The notes below the pieces were generated by a model. It saw only the letters and a program-made list of their open reading frames with translations, searched no databases and was not told where the DNA came from. Shown in pieces: positions 19,708 through 29,096 of a stretch of DNA of 64,000 nt (within the stretch, counting starts at the first letter, position 1; every line of letters begins with the position of its first letter). The DNA comes from JAFGRU01 sp016934985 (GTDB taxonomy: Bacteria; Desulfobacterota; Desulfuromonadia; Desulfuromonadales; JAAYDE01), in NCBI GenBank assembly GCA_963665045.2, contig CAXXJQ010000006.1, positions 1 to 64,000 of the forward strand, written 5' to 3'. The position numbers and the translations under genes are program-made.

Positions 19708-19730
19708 CGGCCGGATTCTATATCCGGCCG
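19708..19730 (-). terminator. Probable terminator after the yibQ-like gene
   Basis: A 9-bp GC-rich perfect stem (19708-19716 with 19722-19730) with a five-base loop, about 35 bases after the stop of the divergent-deacetylase gene and followed on the minus strand by four T. It should end the long secretion/ftsEX transcript and separate it from xseA. Confidence 0.75.
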
Positions 19731-19762
19731 CCACTTCTCTCTATTTTTCACTTTTTCGATCG

Positions 19763-20911
19763 CTATTTCTCTAACACCCCAGAAACATTAACCACCTCGA
19801 TCTTCCGCTCCTTGAACAACGTTTGGGCCTTTTGCAACGCCTCTAAAGTCTGCCCGTAGGGATGACATATCCCAATAGCATGACCCTTCTTTTCTGCCAG
19901 ATCGGCGAGACGGGCAATTTGGGAGGATATTGTATCGACATCCCTTACATTATCTAAAAAAACATCCCGCACAGCTACGGGGACGTGCATCTCTCTGGCA
20001 GTGACATAGCCCACAGATTGGGCGCTGGTCAAACTGTCGACGTAAAACAGACCTTCTTTTTTTATCTTATCCAGGACCACTTCCATGGCGCCCTTATGTT
20101 CAGTGAAACGGGAACCCATGTGATTATTGCCGCCGACCGCAAAAGGCACCTTCTCAAGGAAGGCAGCAAAACGACGGTTGATCTCGGCAGCCGGCAGATT
20201 CACGAAGAGGGCATTTTTGCCGGGATTGGCCGCTGGAAAACTGCGGGGCTCCATGGGGATGTGAAGAAGCACCTCGCGACCATGTTCATGAGCCAGCACC
20301 GCAGTTGCAGAAGCCTTTGGAACGTAGGGGAGAATAGAAAAGGTGACAGGAAAATCCAGTTTCAGAAGTTCACCGGCATAGTCCAGATCCCGGCCCAGGT
20401 CATCCATGATGATGACCACCTGCACACGTTTTTCAGGCACTGGAAAATGTTTGAGGGGATAAAAATAGAGATAAAAAGGGACTCCTTTGCCGCGATCCAC
20501 AGAAACCACTTTTCTGTCGGCGCTAAAGTGAACCCGGATATCCTGTGAAAGTGTCTTCAGACGCTCCTTCAGATCACCAATCCATTGCGGAGCCGGGAAA
20601 TCGCCCTGAACCTCAAAAACAATCCGATTTCCCTGGGGCCTGACCTTGTAACTGTGAAGCTTAAACCCGTTCTTTATCAGAGCGCTTTCAATGGTCACCC
20701 GCACTTCATTGGCCGCATACTTTTCCGTAACCTCCTCATATTGTTCGAGGTATTGCGGGCGGTATGTTTCACGGAAATGAGACAGTCCGATAAGTGCCAA
20801 AAGAAGGAAGCCCAGCACAAAAAGCAGTGCAAAACCGACTTTGATATTATGGTTTTGGGGTCCTCGGCGGGCTACCTTTTTTCTTTTACGGGGGGATTTC
20901 TTCTTCAACAC
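19763..20911 (-). CDS. Divergent polysaccharide deacetylase (YibQ-like)
   Basis: A 382-residue protein with a basic N-terminus, one membrane segment at residues ~25-45, a periplasmic region, and a C-terminal NodB-like fold of the divergent deacetylase family: VVIIMDDLGRD, FSILPYVPKA, VLLHIPMEP and GNNHMGSRFTEH. It is expected in the periplasm, acting on cell-wall or other glycan. It follows ctpA by 32 bases, the usual envC-ctpA-yibQ order. Confidence 0.85.
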   Translation of the reverse strand: MLKKKSPRKRKKVARRGPQNHNIKVGFALLFVLGFLLLALIGLSHFRETYRPQYLEQYEEVTEKYAANEVRVTIESALIKNGFKLHSYKVRPQGNRIVFEVQGDFPAPQWIGDLKERLKTLSQDIRVHFSADRKVVSVDRGKGVPFYLYFYPLKHFPVPEKRVQVVIIMDDLGRDLDYAGELLKLDFPVTFSILPYVPKASATAVLAHEHGREVLLHIPMEPRSFPAANPGKNALFVNLPAAEINRRFAAFLEKVPFAVGGNNHMGSRFTEHKGAMEVVLDKIKKEGLFYVDSLTSAQSVGYVTAREMHVPVAVRDVFLDNVRDVDTISSQIARLADLAEKKGHAIGICHPYGQTLEALQKAQTLFKERKIEVVNVSGVLEK

Positions 20912-20943
20912 TGATCCTTGAATGCAACTTCAGACAACATCAA

Positions 20944-22251
20944 TTACGCGGCACCCTTCTGCCGGATATCTTTCATCAAACGCCAGCCTTTCAAGAGATC
21001 GAGCGCACGCATCAACTGATAATCGTTCTGTTCCTGGGGGGTTAAAAGAACATCTGTTTTATCAGCAGTCTTGCCTGCCGGGGCCGCGGGCTGGACCACC
21101 TCAAGGTGATTGGCAAAATTTTCTTCCCGGAAGAAACGATTTTCCCCTTCCTTGATCTGAACCGGGAAGACCTCGATATCCGGAACAATCCCTTTGGCCT
21201 GAATAGAACGCCCTGCCGGGGTGAAATAAAGTGCCGTAGTAAGACGCAACCCCATATCCTTTTCAAGGGGAATAATAGTCTGAACCGATCCTTTGCCGAA
21301 GCTCGGTGTCCCCATGATCACCGCCCGGTGATGGTCCTGGAGCGCTCCTGCCACGATCTCAGCTGCACTGGCGCTCCCCCCGTTGATGAGAACCACCATG
21401 GGGTAGTCGTTTTCCGTCCCCTCCGGGGTAGCAAAAAACTTCATCCGGCTGCCCTCCTCACGCCCCTCCGTATAGACGATCAGTCCCGTGGACAAAAAAG
21501 TGTCGGAAACCTCGACGGCCTGATCGAGAAGGCCGCCGGGGTCATTTCTCAGATCGAGAATCAGGCCGTTCAAGTCACTGCCGCCGTCCTTCTTCAACCG
21601 TGCCAGCGATCCGTGCAGATCGGCGGCTGTCTGTTCCTGGAACTGGGCAATCCGCACATAGCCGATCCCCTTATCAAGGACCTTGGCCTTGACGCTTTCG
21701 ATCTTGATGATTTCCCGCATCAGGGAATACTCTTTTGGTTTGTCGAGCCCTTCGCGCAGGATGGTGATGGTCAGCTTCGTCCCTTTATGACCGCGCATCA
21801 GGCTGACAGCTTCGACCAAGGACATTCCTTTTGTCGATTTGTCCCCGATTTTTACAATCTGGTCCCCAGCCTCGAGTCCTGCACGAAAAGCCGGTGTGTC
21901 TTCAATAGGGGAAACGATGGTCAGGACATCGTCCCGAATGGTAATTTCGATGCCAATACCTCCGAATTCGCCACGGGTATCGATCTGCATCTCACGGTAA
22001 ACGTCCGGGGGCATAAAAGAAGAGTGTGGGTCGAGGGTCGCCAGCATGCCGTTGATGGCACCGACCATAAGGTCGCGAGCGTCGACCTCTTCCACATAAT
22101 TGTTCTGCACGATAGACAATATCTCGGAAAACAACCTCAGTTCCTTATAGGTCCCCTCCTTTTCGGCACCGGCATGGCCAAGCATTACCCCAGCCAGGAG
22201 AAAAATCAGGGCCATGCCCGTTGCAACTAACGATTTTTTGTGTTTCATCAT
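20944..22251 (-). CDS. ctpA: S41-family C-terminal processing protease
   Basis: A 435-residue periplasmic serine protease. A signal/anchor segment (residues ~5-28) is followed by a PDZ domain (RGEFGGIGIEI to KIGDKSTKGMS) and the tail-specific protease core with NGGSASAAEIVAGAL (nucleophile Ser) and SFGKGSVQTI (general-base Lys). The ATG at 22251 is chosen because GGAGA lies seven bases before it. It lies downstream of envC in a cell-division/envelope cluster, where such proteases trim lipoproteins or hydrolase regulators. Confidence 0.92.
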   Translation of the reverse strand: MMKHKKSLVATGMALIFLLAGVMLGHAGAEKEGTYKELRLFSEILSIVQNNYVEEVDARDLMVGAINGMLATLDPHSSFMPPDVYREMQIDTRGEFGGIGIEITIRDDVLTIVSPIEDTPAFRAGLEAGDQIVKIGDKSTKGMSLVEAVSLMRGHKGTKLTITILREGLDKPKEYSLMREIIKIESVKAKVLDKGIGYVRIAQFQEQTAADLHGSLARLKKDGGSDLNGLILDLRNDPGGLLDQAVEVSDTFLSTGLIVYTEGREEGSRMKFFATPEGTENDYPMVVLINGGSASAAEIVAGALQDHHRAVIMGTPSFGKGSVQTIIPLEKDMGLRLTTALYFTPAGRSIQAKGIVPDIEVFPVQIKEGENRFFREENFANHLEVVQPAAPAGKTADKTDVLLTPQEQNDYQLMRALDLLKGWRLMKDIRQKGAA

Positions 22252-22317
22252 GAATTTTCTCCGATATTTTCTGTAACCTGAATTTGTGGACCAGGGTTTT
22301 AAAAAGGGCATCAAGGT

Positions 22318-23487
22318 CTATTTTGGCGAAAGCCACTTGGTCGGATCAAGGGGGATGCCCCGATGGCGTATTTCGAAATAGATACTGTCCTTGCCTTCAA
22401 AACCGGAAAAGGCGACCACTTCCCCCCGCTGCACCGGTTCGCCGACCTTTTTCATCAGCTTCGAAGCATGGCCATAAAGGGAATAGTAACCCTCACCATG
22501 GTTTATTATCATCAAATTGCCATAACCCTTGAAACGACTGGCAAATGCGACATTGCCATTCCAGATTGCGGCAATCTGGTTATTGAGGGGTGCTTCGATA
22601 TCGATACCCTGGCTCTCATAAAGCGTTCCAAGCTCAGGATGCTTCCAGGTGCCAAATCCTATCTTGATTTTACCATTAACCGGCCAGGCAAGTTTACCTT
22701 TCTGGTTGGAAAATTCACCACTCTCCCCCTGGTACTCCCGGAGCTTCTCCTCCTCCAGCTTGCTGATCAGCGCGGAAAGCTGCTTGGCCCGCTTTTCCAA
22801 TTCAGTAATTTTTCGACTCAGGTGTTTTTTTTCAGAGGCCGTCCGGGCCAGGAGTTTCTTCTTCAGTTGATGGATTTGCTCCTGTTCCTTTTTCGCATCC
22901 AAGGTAGCGTCCAGCACAACCTGTTGTTTGGCCTGCAGGCTCTTCAATGTTTCGAGACCAGCTTTCAGATGTTGATGATCAGCCCGGTAGGTAGTCAGGA
23001 TGCTTTTGTCCCGCTGTACGATTCTTTCAAAATAAACAAAGTTCTCAATTAACTGGGATGGCGATTCTGAAGAGAAAAAGAGCTTGATCAGGGTTGCCTG
23101 ATCCCCCTTGTAAAGGGCGCTGAGTCTTCCCCTGACCTGATCCTCGGTCTTTTCAATGGCCGCCTCCATGAGCCTGATTTCATCCTTTTTCCTGCCGATA
23201 TCCTCCATTCCCGCGCGGGCATCCTTTTCCAGACCGGCAAGTCTCTTTTCATATTTTTCTAATTCCTCTTCGACAAATGCCAGGTCCTGACGCAGGGACT
23301 TCTCGCGGGACTGTTTAGAGCGCAGGTCGGCATAGCTTTTGTCCAAACGCTGCTTGATGCCTTCAAGTTTTTTCTGAGCCTCGGTAATTTTTTGAGATTC
23401 GGCCAGGGCCACCCCCTGGAAAGAAACCGGGGCTCCCCAGAAAAATATAAGCACCAGGGCAGCAATAATAAGAGGTTTTTTTTTCAC
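22318..23487 (-). CDS. envC: EnvC-like murein hydrolase activator
   Basis: A 389-residue protein: signal peptide (residues 1-29), a long coiled coil (~35-250) and a C-terminal LytM/M23 domain. The first zinc-binding motif reads SQGIDIEAP, where active M23 enzymes have His in place of the Gln. YGHAS and YFEIRHRG remain. EnvC of E. coli is likewise catalytically dead and activates amidases under FtsEX control. Its stop-start junction with ftsX is a one-base overlap, which fits that partnership. Confidence 0.88.
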   Translation of the reverse strand: MKKKPLIIAALVLIFFWGAPVSFQGVALAESQKITEAQKKLEGIKQRLDKSYADLRSKQSREKSLRQDLAFVEEELEKYEKRLAGLEKDARAGMEDIGRKKDEIRLMEAAIEKTEDQVRGRLSALYKGDQATLIKLFFSSESPSQLIENFVYFERIVQRDKSILTTYRADHQHLKAGLETLKSLQAKQQVVLDATLDAKKEQEQIHQLKKKLLARTASEKKHLSRKITELEKRAKQLSALISKLEEEKLREYQGESGEFSNQKGKLAWPVNGKIKIGFGTWKHPELGTLYESQGIDIEAPLNNQIAAIWNGNVAFASRFKGYGNLMIINHGEGYYSLYGHASKLMKKVGEPVQRGEVVAFSGFEGKDSIYFEIRHRGIPLDPTKWLSPK

Positions 23488-24389
23488 TAGTAGCGAATCC
23501 GGACAAACTTGCGCAAAGAGACCATGCTTCCGACGGCCCCGAGAAAGACGCCGGTAAGCAAAAAGGTCAGCTGATAGGTCAAAGGCAGAAAAACGATGTC
23601 TTTAACGCCCATGGTAAACAGCAACGTCACCAGGCTTTTCTTCAGCAGGAATTGGTAGATTAGGTAAGTGCTGCCCAATGCCACCAGCGCGCCAAACGCT
23701 CCCTGGAAAGCACCCTCAAAAATGTAGGGTGTCTTGATGAAAAGAGGCGTCCCTCCCACAAGGGACATGATTTCCAACTCATCACGGCGCGCATAGAGAG
23801 TCAATTTAATGGTATTGGAAACAATGAAGACCGTGGCAAAGAGGAGAAAGCTCCCCAGTATTCCGGCGGAAAACTTAAGCAGGGTAACAAAGGACTCAAA
23901 GCGTTCCAGCCAGTCCTGGCCGTAATGAAGGTCCTGAAGGTTCTGGTTCTGCCTGAGTTTTTCGACCACTGCCTGGATGCCTGAACGGGAACGGAACTGC
24001 TCCTTCAACTCAATTTCCAAAGATGCCGGGAGAATCTGCGAAGTCAGCCCCCGCAACAGATCAGCGTTCTGCCCGAGGCGCTCCCGGAAACGCTCAAAAG
24101 CCTGCATCTGGGTGACATAGACGACTTTCTCCACCTCGGGAAAAGCTTCGATTTTGCGCGTCCAGGCCTGTAGGACCTCCGTCTTGGGGACAACATCGAG
24201 AAACGCTTTGATCTGAACCTGACGCCCCCAATGAATAGTCAACTGCTCGATATTGAAAAACAGGATGCTGAAAAAAGCGATAATGGTAAGAGAGACCGCC
24301 ACCGTGCCGATAGCCGCCGTACAAAGCAAAGGGCTCTGACGCATGTTCCCGGCAGCGCTTCTGATGAAATAAACCAATTTTTCCGGCAC
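23487..24389 (-). CDS. ftsX: Cell-division ABC transporter permease FtsX
   Basis: A 300-residue membrane protein with four predicted transmembrane helices (residues ~22-45, ~170-195, ~225-250, ~265-290) and a periplasmic loop between the first two, the FtsX layout. The short sequence FIVSNTIKLTLYARRDELEIMSLVGGT is family-typical. With FtsE it gates peptidoglycan hydrolysis at the septum through EnvC. The genes ftsE-ftsX-envC are adjacent. Confidence 0.92.
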   Translation of the reverse strand: MPEKLVYFIRSAAGNMRQSPLLCTAAIGTVAVSLTIIAFFSILFFNIEQLTIHWGRQVQIKAFLDVVPKTEVLQAWTRKIEAFPEVEKVVYVTQMQAFERFRERLGQNADLLRGLTSQILPASLEIELKEQFRSRSGIQAVVEKLRQNQNLQDLHYGQDWLERFESFVTLLKFSAGILGSFLLFATVFIVSNTIKLTLYARRDELEIMSLVGGTPLFIKTPYIFEGAFQGAFGALVALGSTYLIYQFLLKKSLVTLLFTMGVKDIVFLPLTYQLTFLLTGVFLGAVGSMVSLRKFVRIRY

Positions 24390-24470
24390 CAGTCAGGTCC
24401 TTTCCATATGCTGTACAGTTTGGAATTCATTTTAACGAAAAAAGCATATTGACCGGGAAAAACAAAAGGA

Positions 24471-25136
24471 CTAAGGGGTCACATCCTTCTCGACCCGGCC
24501 GTCCCGCAGCATAATGACCCGGCGCGGGTAGCGCCTGATGACTTCCTGATTATGGGTGGCCATGATAACCGTCGTGCCCCGGGCATTGGCGCCTTTGAAC
24601 AGGTCCATGATATCCTCGGTCACCTTGGCATCGAGATTCCCGGTCGGTTCGTCCGCCAAAAGGATCAGCGGATCCATGATCAACGCACGGGCGATGGCAA
24701 CCCGCTGCTGCTCCCCGCCTGACAACTCTAACGGATGTTTCTGCAGATGCTTTTCAAGACCGACCAGCTTCAGGGTCTGATAAACCTTTTTACTGATTTC
24801 GTAACGCTTCTTCCCCTGGATCTCAAGGGGAAAGGAGACATTTTCCAAAATCGTGCGGTTGTTGAGCAGCTTGAAGTCCTGAAAAACAACTCCCAGCTTC
24901 CTTCGCAGATAGGGGATCTGGGACAGGCGCATGCGGGTGACATTCTGGCCGTTGATCAGTATCTGACCACGGGTCGGTCTTTCCGCGCAAAAAAGCAATT
25001 TCAGGAGCGTGGATTTACCTGCACCGGAGGGACCGGTGATATAAACGAACTCTCCCTTACTAATTCTCAGATCGATATCGTTTAAAGCCGCAGAGTCCTT
25101 CTGATACCTCTTGACCACATTGTATATACGAATCAT
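24471..25136 (-). CDS. ftsE: Cell-division ABC transporter ATPase FtsE
   Basis: A 221-residue ABC ATPase with Walker A GPSGAGKST, signature LSGGEQQRVAIARAL, Walker B LLADEPTGNLD and the switch His in MATHNQEV. It starts six bases after the OxpG-like pseudopilin stop, so it appears to belong to the secretion transcript as well as being the first of the ftsEX-envC group. Confidence 0.95.
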   Translation of the reverse strand: MIRIYNVVKRYQKDSAALNDIDLRISKGEFVYITGPSGAGKSTLLKLLFCAERPTRGQILINGQNVTRMRLSQIPYLRRKLGVVFQDFKLLNNRTILENVSFPLEIQGKKRYEISKKVYQTLKLVGLEKHLQKHPLELSGGEQQRVAIARALIMDPLILLADEPTGNLDAKVTEDIMDLFKGANARGTTVIMATHNQEVIRRYPRRVIMLRDGRVEKDVTP

Positions 25137-25142
25137 TCCAAC

Positions 25143-25565
25143 TCACCACTGCCGGTAGGGAATTCCATCCAGACCAACCAGTTCACTTCCACTGTGGATG
25201 TCGAAAATCCCCTCGCGTGCCGCTTCGAATTCGGACAGCGGGTCAGCCTGGACGGTAACCCAGGAGTCAGACTTCCGAGTAAAAGGGTCGCGGGGGATGG
25301 CGCGCAGATATTTTTTTTCAACCAGCTCCCCCAGGGATTGCGGATAACGATCATTGTCGGCAAAAAAGGCATCAATGGCATGCCGCATCTGATAAAGGTC
25401 TTCCAGGAGCACAGCTTCCCGGGCCTTGATGACATTCCGTTTGTAACTGGGAGCAGCTATTGTCGCCAGGATACCGATAATCGTGAGAACGATCAACAGC
25501 TCGATGAGCGTAAAGCCCCGTTCTTTTCCCTTTTTCATAAGCTTCATCAACACAGCTGAAGTCAT
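25143..25565 (-). CDS. Type II secretion pseudopilin, GspG/OxpG-like
   Basis: A 140-residue prepilin-type protein. The cleavage/methylation site is KERG|FTLIELL, followed by a hydrophobic helix of about 20 residues. The C-terminal part has the short beta-sheet end of major pseudopilins, with LVGLDGIPYRQW at the end. It should form the periplasmic pseudopilus. Geobacter OxpG sits in a comparable atypical system. No prepilin peptidase gene is nearby, so a genomic PilD elsewhere must process it. The true start may be one of the internal Met codons before the peptide site. Confidence 0.85.
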   Translation of the reverse strand: MTSAVLMKLMKKGKERGFTLIELLIVLTIIGILATIAAPSYKRNVIKAREAVLLEDLYQMRHAIDAFFADNDRYPQSLGELVEKKYLRAIPRDPFTRKSDSWVTVQADPLSEFEAAREGIFDIHSGSELVGLDGIPYRQW

Positions 25566-25568
25566 GAC

Positions 25569-26054
25569 TCACCAGTCCCTGTAATTGCTGCCGTTGAGGG
25601 CAACACCGTCACTCTGGGAGTAAACATCGTAAACATCTTCTCCGCCCCAGGCAACCGCATCAAGGTCGTCCGCATAGGAACGCAGGCCCCAGCCCAGATC
25701 GTTGCGATCAAAAGGATCCTTGGGAATCCTGCGCAAGAAACGCTTTTTATAGGGATAAGTGCCGCCAAAATCACTTCCCACAACCAGGTCTTCGAGCTGT
25801 TTAGGGTAACCTGTTTCTTTGGCGGATTTGATGATCTTATTATCCAGAACCGCCTGATCAAAAGATTTTTTATATTCGTCGATTGCCGTGCGGATTATTC
25901 TGAGCGCGTTCTGAAGTTCGAGCTCCTTGGTCCGGCGGACGGTGACCTCCGAGAAGGGGAGCACCACACTTGCCAGAACGGACATGATAACCAACGCGAT
26001 GAGAAGTTCAAGAAGAGTCAGGCCTCTTTGTGAACGAACGGGAAGAAAGCTCAT
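25569..26054 (-). CDS. Type II secretion pseudopilin, second
   Basis: A 161-residue prepilin-type protein with the processing site SQRG|LTLLELL, a hydrophobic helix to about residue 35, and a C-terminus (VALNGSNYRDW) that strongly recalls the end of the neighbouring pseudopilin, which points to an ancient duplication. It starts seven bases after the secretin stop. It is likely a second major or a minor pseudopilin. Confidence 0.85.
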   Translation of the reverse strand: MSFLPVRSQRGLTLLELLIALVIMSVLASVVLPFSEVTVRRTKELELQNALRIIRTAIDEYKKSFDQAVLDNKIIKSAKETGYPKQLEDLVVGSDFGGTYPYKKRFLRRIPKDPFDRNDLGWGLRSYADDLDAVAWGGEDVYDVYSQSDGVALNGSNYRDW

Positions 26055-26061
26055 AAGCGCT

Positions 26062-28344
26062 TCAATCGACCCTCAGAGAAAGCCCCTCGGTTTTTACCGG
26101 CAACAACCGGCCCTCGGCATCATGCAGTTCAACCTTGTCGAAAACCAGCCGAACCTGTCCCTGGCGCCGGGCCCGAAAGACCATTTTAACCAGGCTTCCG
26201 GCCCCGGAAGCGCCGGAGCTCTTGCCAAGCTGACTGTTAGCAATATGGACGCGACCTGACTGTCCATCCGCATGAGAAGTGAAAAGCGTTCGCTGCCCAT
26301 TCTGACCGAGAAACGGGCCTTCCTCGGCACCCATAAAATCGAGCATATCGGGATCGTAGACAATCTGCAGAGGTACCCCGTAAACCTTGTCAGCCTGGCT
26401 CAAGTCCACGCTCAAAGGGACGAGATCCCCTTGTCGAATCACTGCCGGCCCTTTGATGAAAAGCCTGGGCGGCCCCCCAGCGGTGGCGGAAGCCGGAGAG
26501 GTCTCTTGAATATTCCTTTCTTCGGTAACGTAAGGGGTTGCGGCTTGGGCCCGCACCGGGGAGACGCTCTCGGCAAAAGCGCCAAAAGATGGTCCGACCT
26601 GGTAATCGTTCTCGCCTCCCGACCAGATGGTGGCAACATCCGGTGAAGGAACATCCTTCGATTGCACGACATGCGGAGTAATGGAAAGCAGGATTTCAAT
26701 CTTGGTTTTCTCGGTACTCTTGCCGGAAAACAATCTTCCCAGCCCCGGGATATCCCCCAGAACGGGAATGGTTTTAGTGCCATCCTTGAAGTCGTCTCGG
26801 ATCAGCCCGCCGATTATGGTCTGTTCACCGTCCTTCAAAGTCAGGGTGGTCTGGGCATTGGTGGTGGTGATGGTCAGGACCGTCGTGCCGCTCTCCTCGA
26901 CTGTCTCCTTGCTGGAGACGTTGCTCACCTCCAGACCAAGTTTGGTGACAATGGTTTCATCAAGCTGGATGGTCGGCTCTACGTCCAGCTTGACCCCCAC
27001 ATCCACATACTGGACATTGCTGTAGGTCAGATCACCATTGGTACTGGTAGTAACGACGGGTTCACGGGAGCCGATATGAACCTTGGCCTTTTCCCTGTTT
27101 TTCACCCTGATTTTGGGGTTGGCAAGAATCTCGGAATCCCCCAGGGTTTTTGCAAAATCAAATACCACCCGGGGCAGGGTGTACAACATTTCCAAACTGT
27201 TGGAAGGACGGATCAAATTGCTTCCATCCAGGGTATCGCTGACAAGATTGCCGGTCCCCTCCTTGGAAAGCCCCAGCCCCACGGAATAGGTCGATAAAGT
27301 AGGCCCGAGATCAACGATATCATTATGCCCCACCTCGACGATCTCGACATCGAAAACGACCTCTGAATCCGCCCGGTCCGAGGCAGCTATGACTTTTTGA
27401 GCCAGCTTGATAACCTCCGGCTGGTCGCGAATGACGATAGCGTTCAACTCCTCATGAACATAGATCTTCTTCAACTGCAGCATGGTCCTCAAGAGGTTGA
27501 GGACCTTTTTGGCATCGACATTGGAGAGGTAGAATATCTGAATGATCTGGTCCTCGTACTGGCGGACTTTTTCGATATTCTTGGGATAAAGAATAATGGT
27601 CTTCTCGTTCAGCACCTTTTTGCCCAGGTTGTTCATTTTGAGAAGCAGCTCCAAGGCCTGAGAAAAAGTCGCCTTTTCCAGAAGAATTGAAACCCGGCGG
27701 GAAGGCACCTCGTCATCAAAAATAAAATTGACCCCGGAAAGTTTGGAAAAAACCGTAAAGATATCCCTAAGTGCGGCATCCTTGAATTTCAGGGTGATGG
27801 GCTGGGTGGATATCACGTCCAGTTCAAATCCGTCAAGACGGACCTTACGCTGACGCTTGAGCTGCTCCATCAGCTCCAGGGCCCGATTGTTCTCGGGGTC
27901 CACGGCGAGAATTTTTTCCAGGCGGTTCTTCGCCATATCAAACTTGCGTTTTTTGATGAGTTCCTCGGCTTTCCGGTAATCCTCATCAATCTGCAAAAGC
28001 CGCTGCGCTTCCTTGAGCTTCTGCCCGGCGCCCTCCAGGGACGGGTCGAGCATGGACGCCCGGATCAGTTCCGACACCGCCTCTTGATAAAGCCCCGCGG
28101 CAAGCCGTTCTTTCCCTTTCTGAAAATGGACGAGGGCAGCCTTGGATTTGGTCTCGTAGAGCCTGGTCCGGTATTCATGCTTATCGGGCTCTTCAATAAC
28201 CGCCTTGGCATACTCGAGCAACGCCTCGTCATAGCGCCCCTGGGTGTAAAGGGTGTCACCCTTGGAATAGTACGTCGGATGACTCGCACAGGCGGAAAAC
28301 AGCAGGCAAAGGACCAGCAGGAAACTCCTCGAAAAATGTGTCAT
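26062..28344 (-). CDS. Secretin with lipobox, TPR region and C-terminal cohesin-like domain
   Basis: A 760-residue outer-membrane secretin (GspD/PilQ type). The start at 28344 is chosen because it gives a lipoprotein signal peptide (LLFSAC, Cys19) and lies ten bases after the upstream stop; the long frame adds 70 untypical residues. In order: TPR-like repeats (~25-150), secretin N-domains (~180-330), the secretin channel (~360-580; VPVLGDIPGLGRLFSGKS is the family signature), and a cohesin-like beta domain (~625-758; PLSVDLSQADKVYGVPLQI and LVFDKVELHDAEG). The C-terminal cohesin-like domain is not part of classical GspD. Confidence 0.88.
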   Translation of the reverse strand: MTHFSRSFLLVLCLLFSACASHPTYYSKGDTLYTQGRYDEALLEYAKAVIEEPDKHEYRTRLYETKSKAALVHFQKGKERLAAGLYQEAVSELIRASMLDPSLEGAGQKLKEAQRLLQIDEDYRKAEELIKKRKFDMAKNRLEKILAVDPENNRALELMEQLKRQRKVRLDGFELDVISTQPITLKFKDAALRDIFTVFSKLSGVNFIFDDEVPSRRVSILLEKATFSQALELLLKMNNLGKKVLNEKTIILYPKNIEKVRQYEDQIIQIFYLSNVDAKKVLNLLRTMLQLKKIYVHEELNAIVIRDQPEVIKLAQKVIAASDRADSEVVFDVEIVEVGHNDIVDLGPTLSTYSVGLGLSKEGTGNLVSDTLDGSNLIRPSNSLEMLYTLPRVVFDFAKTLGDSEILANPKIRVKNREKAKVHIGSREPVVTTSTNGDLTYSNVQYVDVGVKLDVEPTIQLDETIVTKLGLEVSNVSSKETVEESGTTVLTITTTNAQTTLTLKDGEQTIIGGLIRDDFKDGTKTIPVLGDIPGLGRLFSGKSTEKTKIEILLSITPHVVQSKDVPSPDVATIWSGGENDYQVGPSFGAFAESVSPVRAQAATPYVTEERNIQETSPASATAGGPPRLFIKGPAVIRQGDLVPLSVDLSQADKVYGVPLQIVYDPDMLDFMGAEEGPFLGQNGQRTLFTSHADGQSGRVHIANSQLGKSSGASGAGSLVKMVFRARRQGQVRLVFDKVELHDAEGRLLPVKTEGLSLRVD

Positions 28345-28354
28345 GATATCACTC

Positions 28355-29095
28355 TTACTTCTCCCAGTCCCCTTCGGGGTGAAACTCCTGCACTGGAGGC
28401 GGTGGCTCTTCTTCTGCCTCTTTAGCCAGTTCCGACTGGGGCTGAGGAATGAAGTCGGAAGGTTTGGATGAAAAAGGTTTGCCTTCCTCGGCAATGCCTT
28501 CCTCCCTTTTTTCGGCTTTTTGTTTATTGAACCCGGATACCGCATTTTTTTCAACCAGGGAAATGTTCAAAAGTTCCTCATCCCCCTGTTTTCGGATTTT
28601 AACTGCCTTTGAAGTCGCCGCAACAATGCTGAACTCCTTCTGCTTGCCGAACTTCGCTCCCTTTTTGGCGACAAAAACATCTTCCCCCTGAGAAAAGAAG
28701 TAGGTTCTGGACTTTCCGGAAGCTAAAAAACCTAAAAAATTCAGGGGCGGGGTGGATAAAGCGCTCGTGTCCGTTCTCTTGAAAGCAGGTTGGGGCGACA
28801 CTTTCTTCTGGACGGGGAGAATGGAAGGCCCCTTTTTCGCACCGTAAAGGGGCCCGAAAAGGTCCTCCTTTGCCCCACTGAAGGGCCTCTGCTTTTTCAG
28901 CCAGTCGAAACGAACCCGAAAGCGGTTGTCCTCTGCCGGTTCCGATTTTGAACTAACCGGGCGGCGCACCTGCGATTTTGACTCCACAGCGGAATCCGCT
29001 ATGCGCGACTGGCGAGGGTACTGAACATAGGCATAGACCACCGCCAACAGAAAAATCGCGATTAATATATATAAGATACCCTTCGGCTTGGTCAT
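28355..29095 (-). CDS. GspC/PilP-like inner-membrane secretion protein
   Basis: A 246-residue protein with one N-terminal membrane helix (residues ~6-24) and a Pro/Lys-rich linker. A compact domain (~100-185; LNFLGFLASGKSRTYFFSQG and AKFGKQKEFSIVAATSKAV) resembles the homology region of GspC/PilP, which docks onto the secretin. The C-terminus is Glu/Pro-rich. Its position right before the secretin gene supports that role. The sequence resemblance is weak. Confidence 0.6.
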   Translation of the reverse strand: MTKPKGILYILIAIFLLAVVYAYVQYPRQSRIADSAVESKSQVRRPVSSKSEPAEDNRFRVRFDWLKKQRPFSGAKEDLFGPLYGAKKGPSILPVQKKVSPQPAFKRTDTSALSTPPLNFLGFLASGKSRTYFFSQGEDVFVAKKGAKFGKQKEFSIVAATSKAVKIRKQGDEELLNISLVEKNAVSGFNKQKAEKREEGIAEEGKPFSSKPSDFIPQPQSELAKEAEEEPPPPVQEFHPEGDWEK

Positions 29096-29096
29096 G

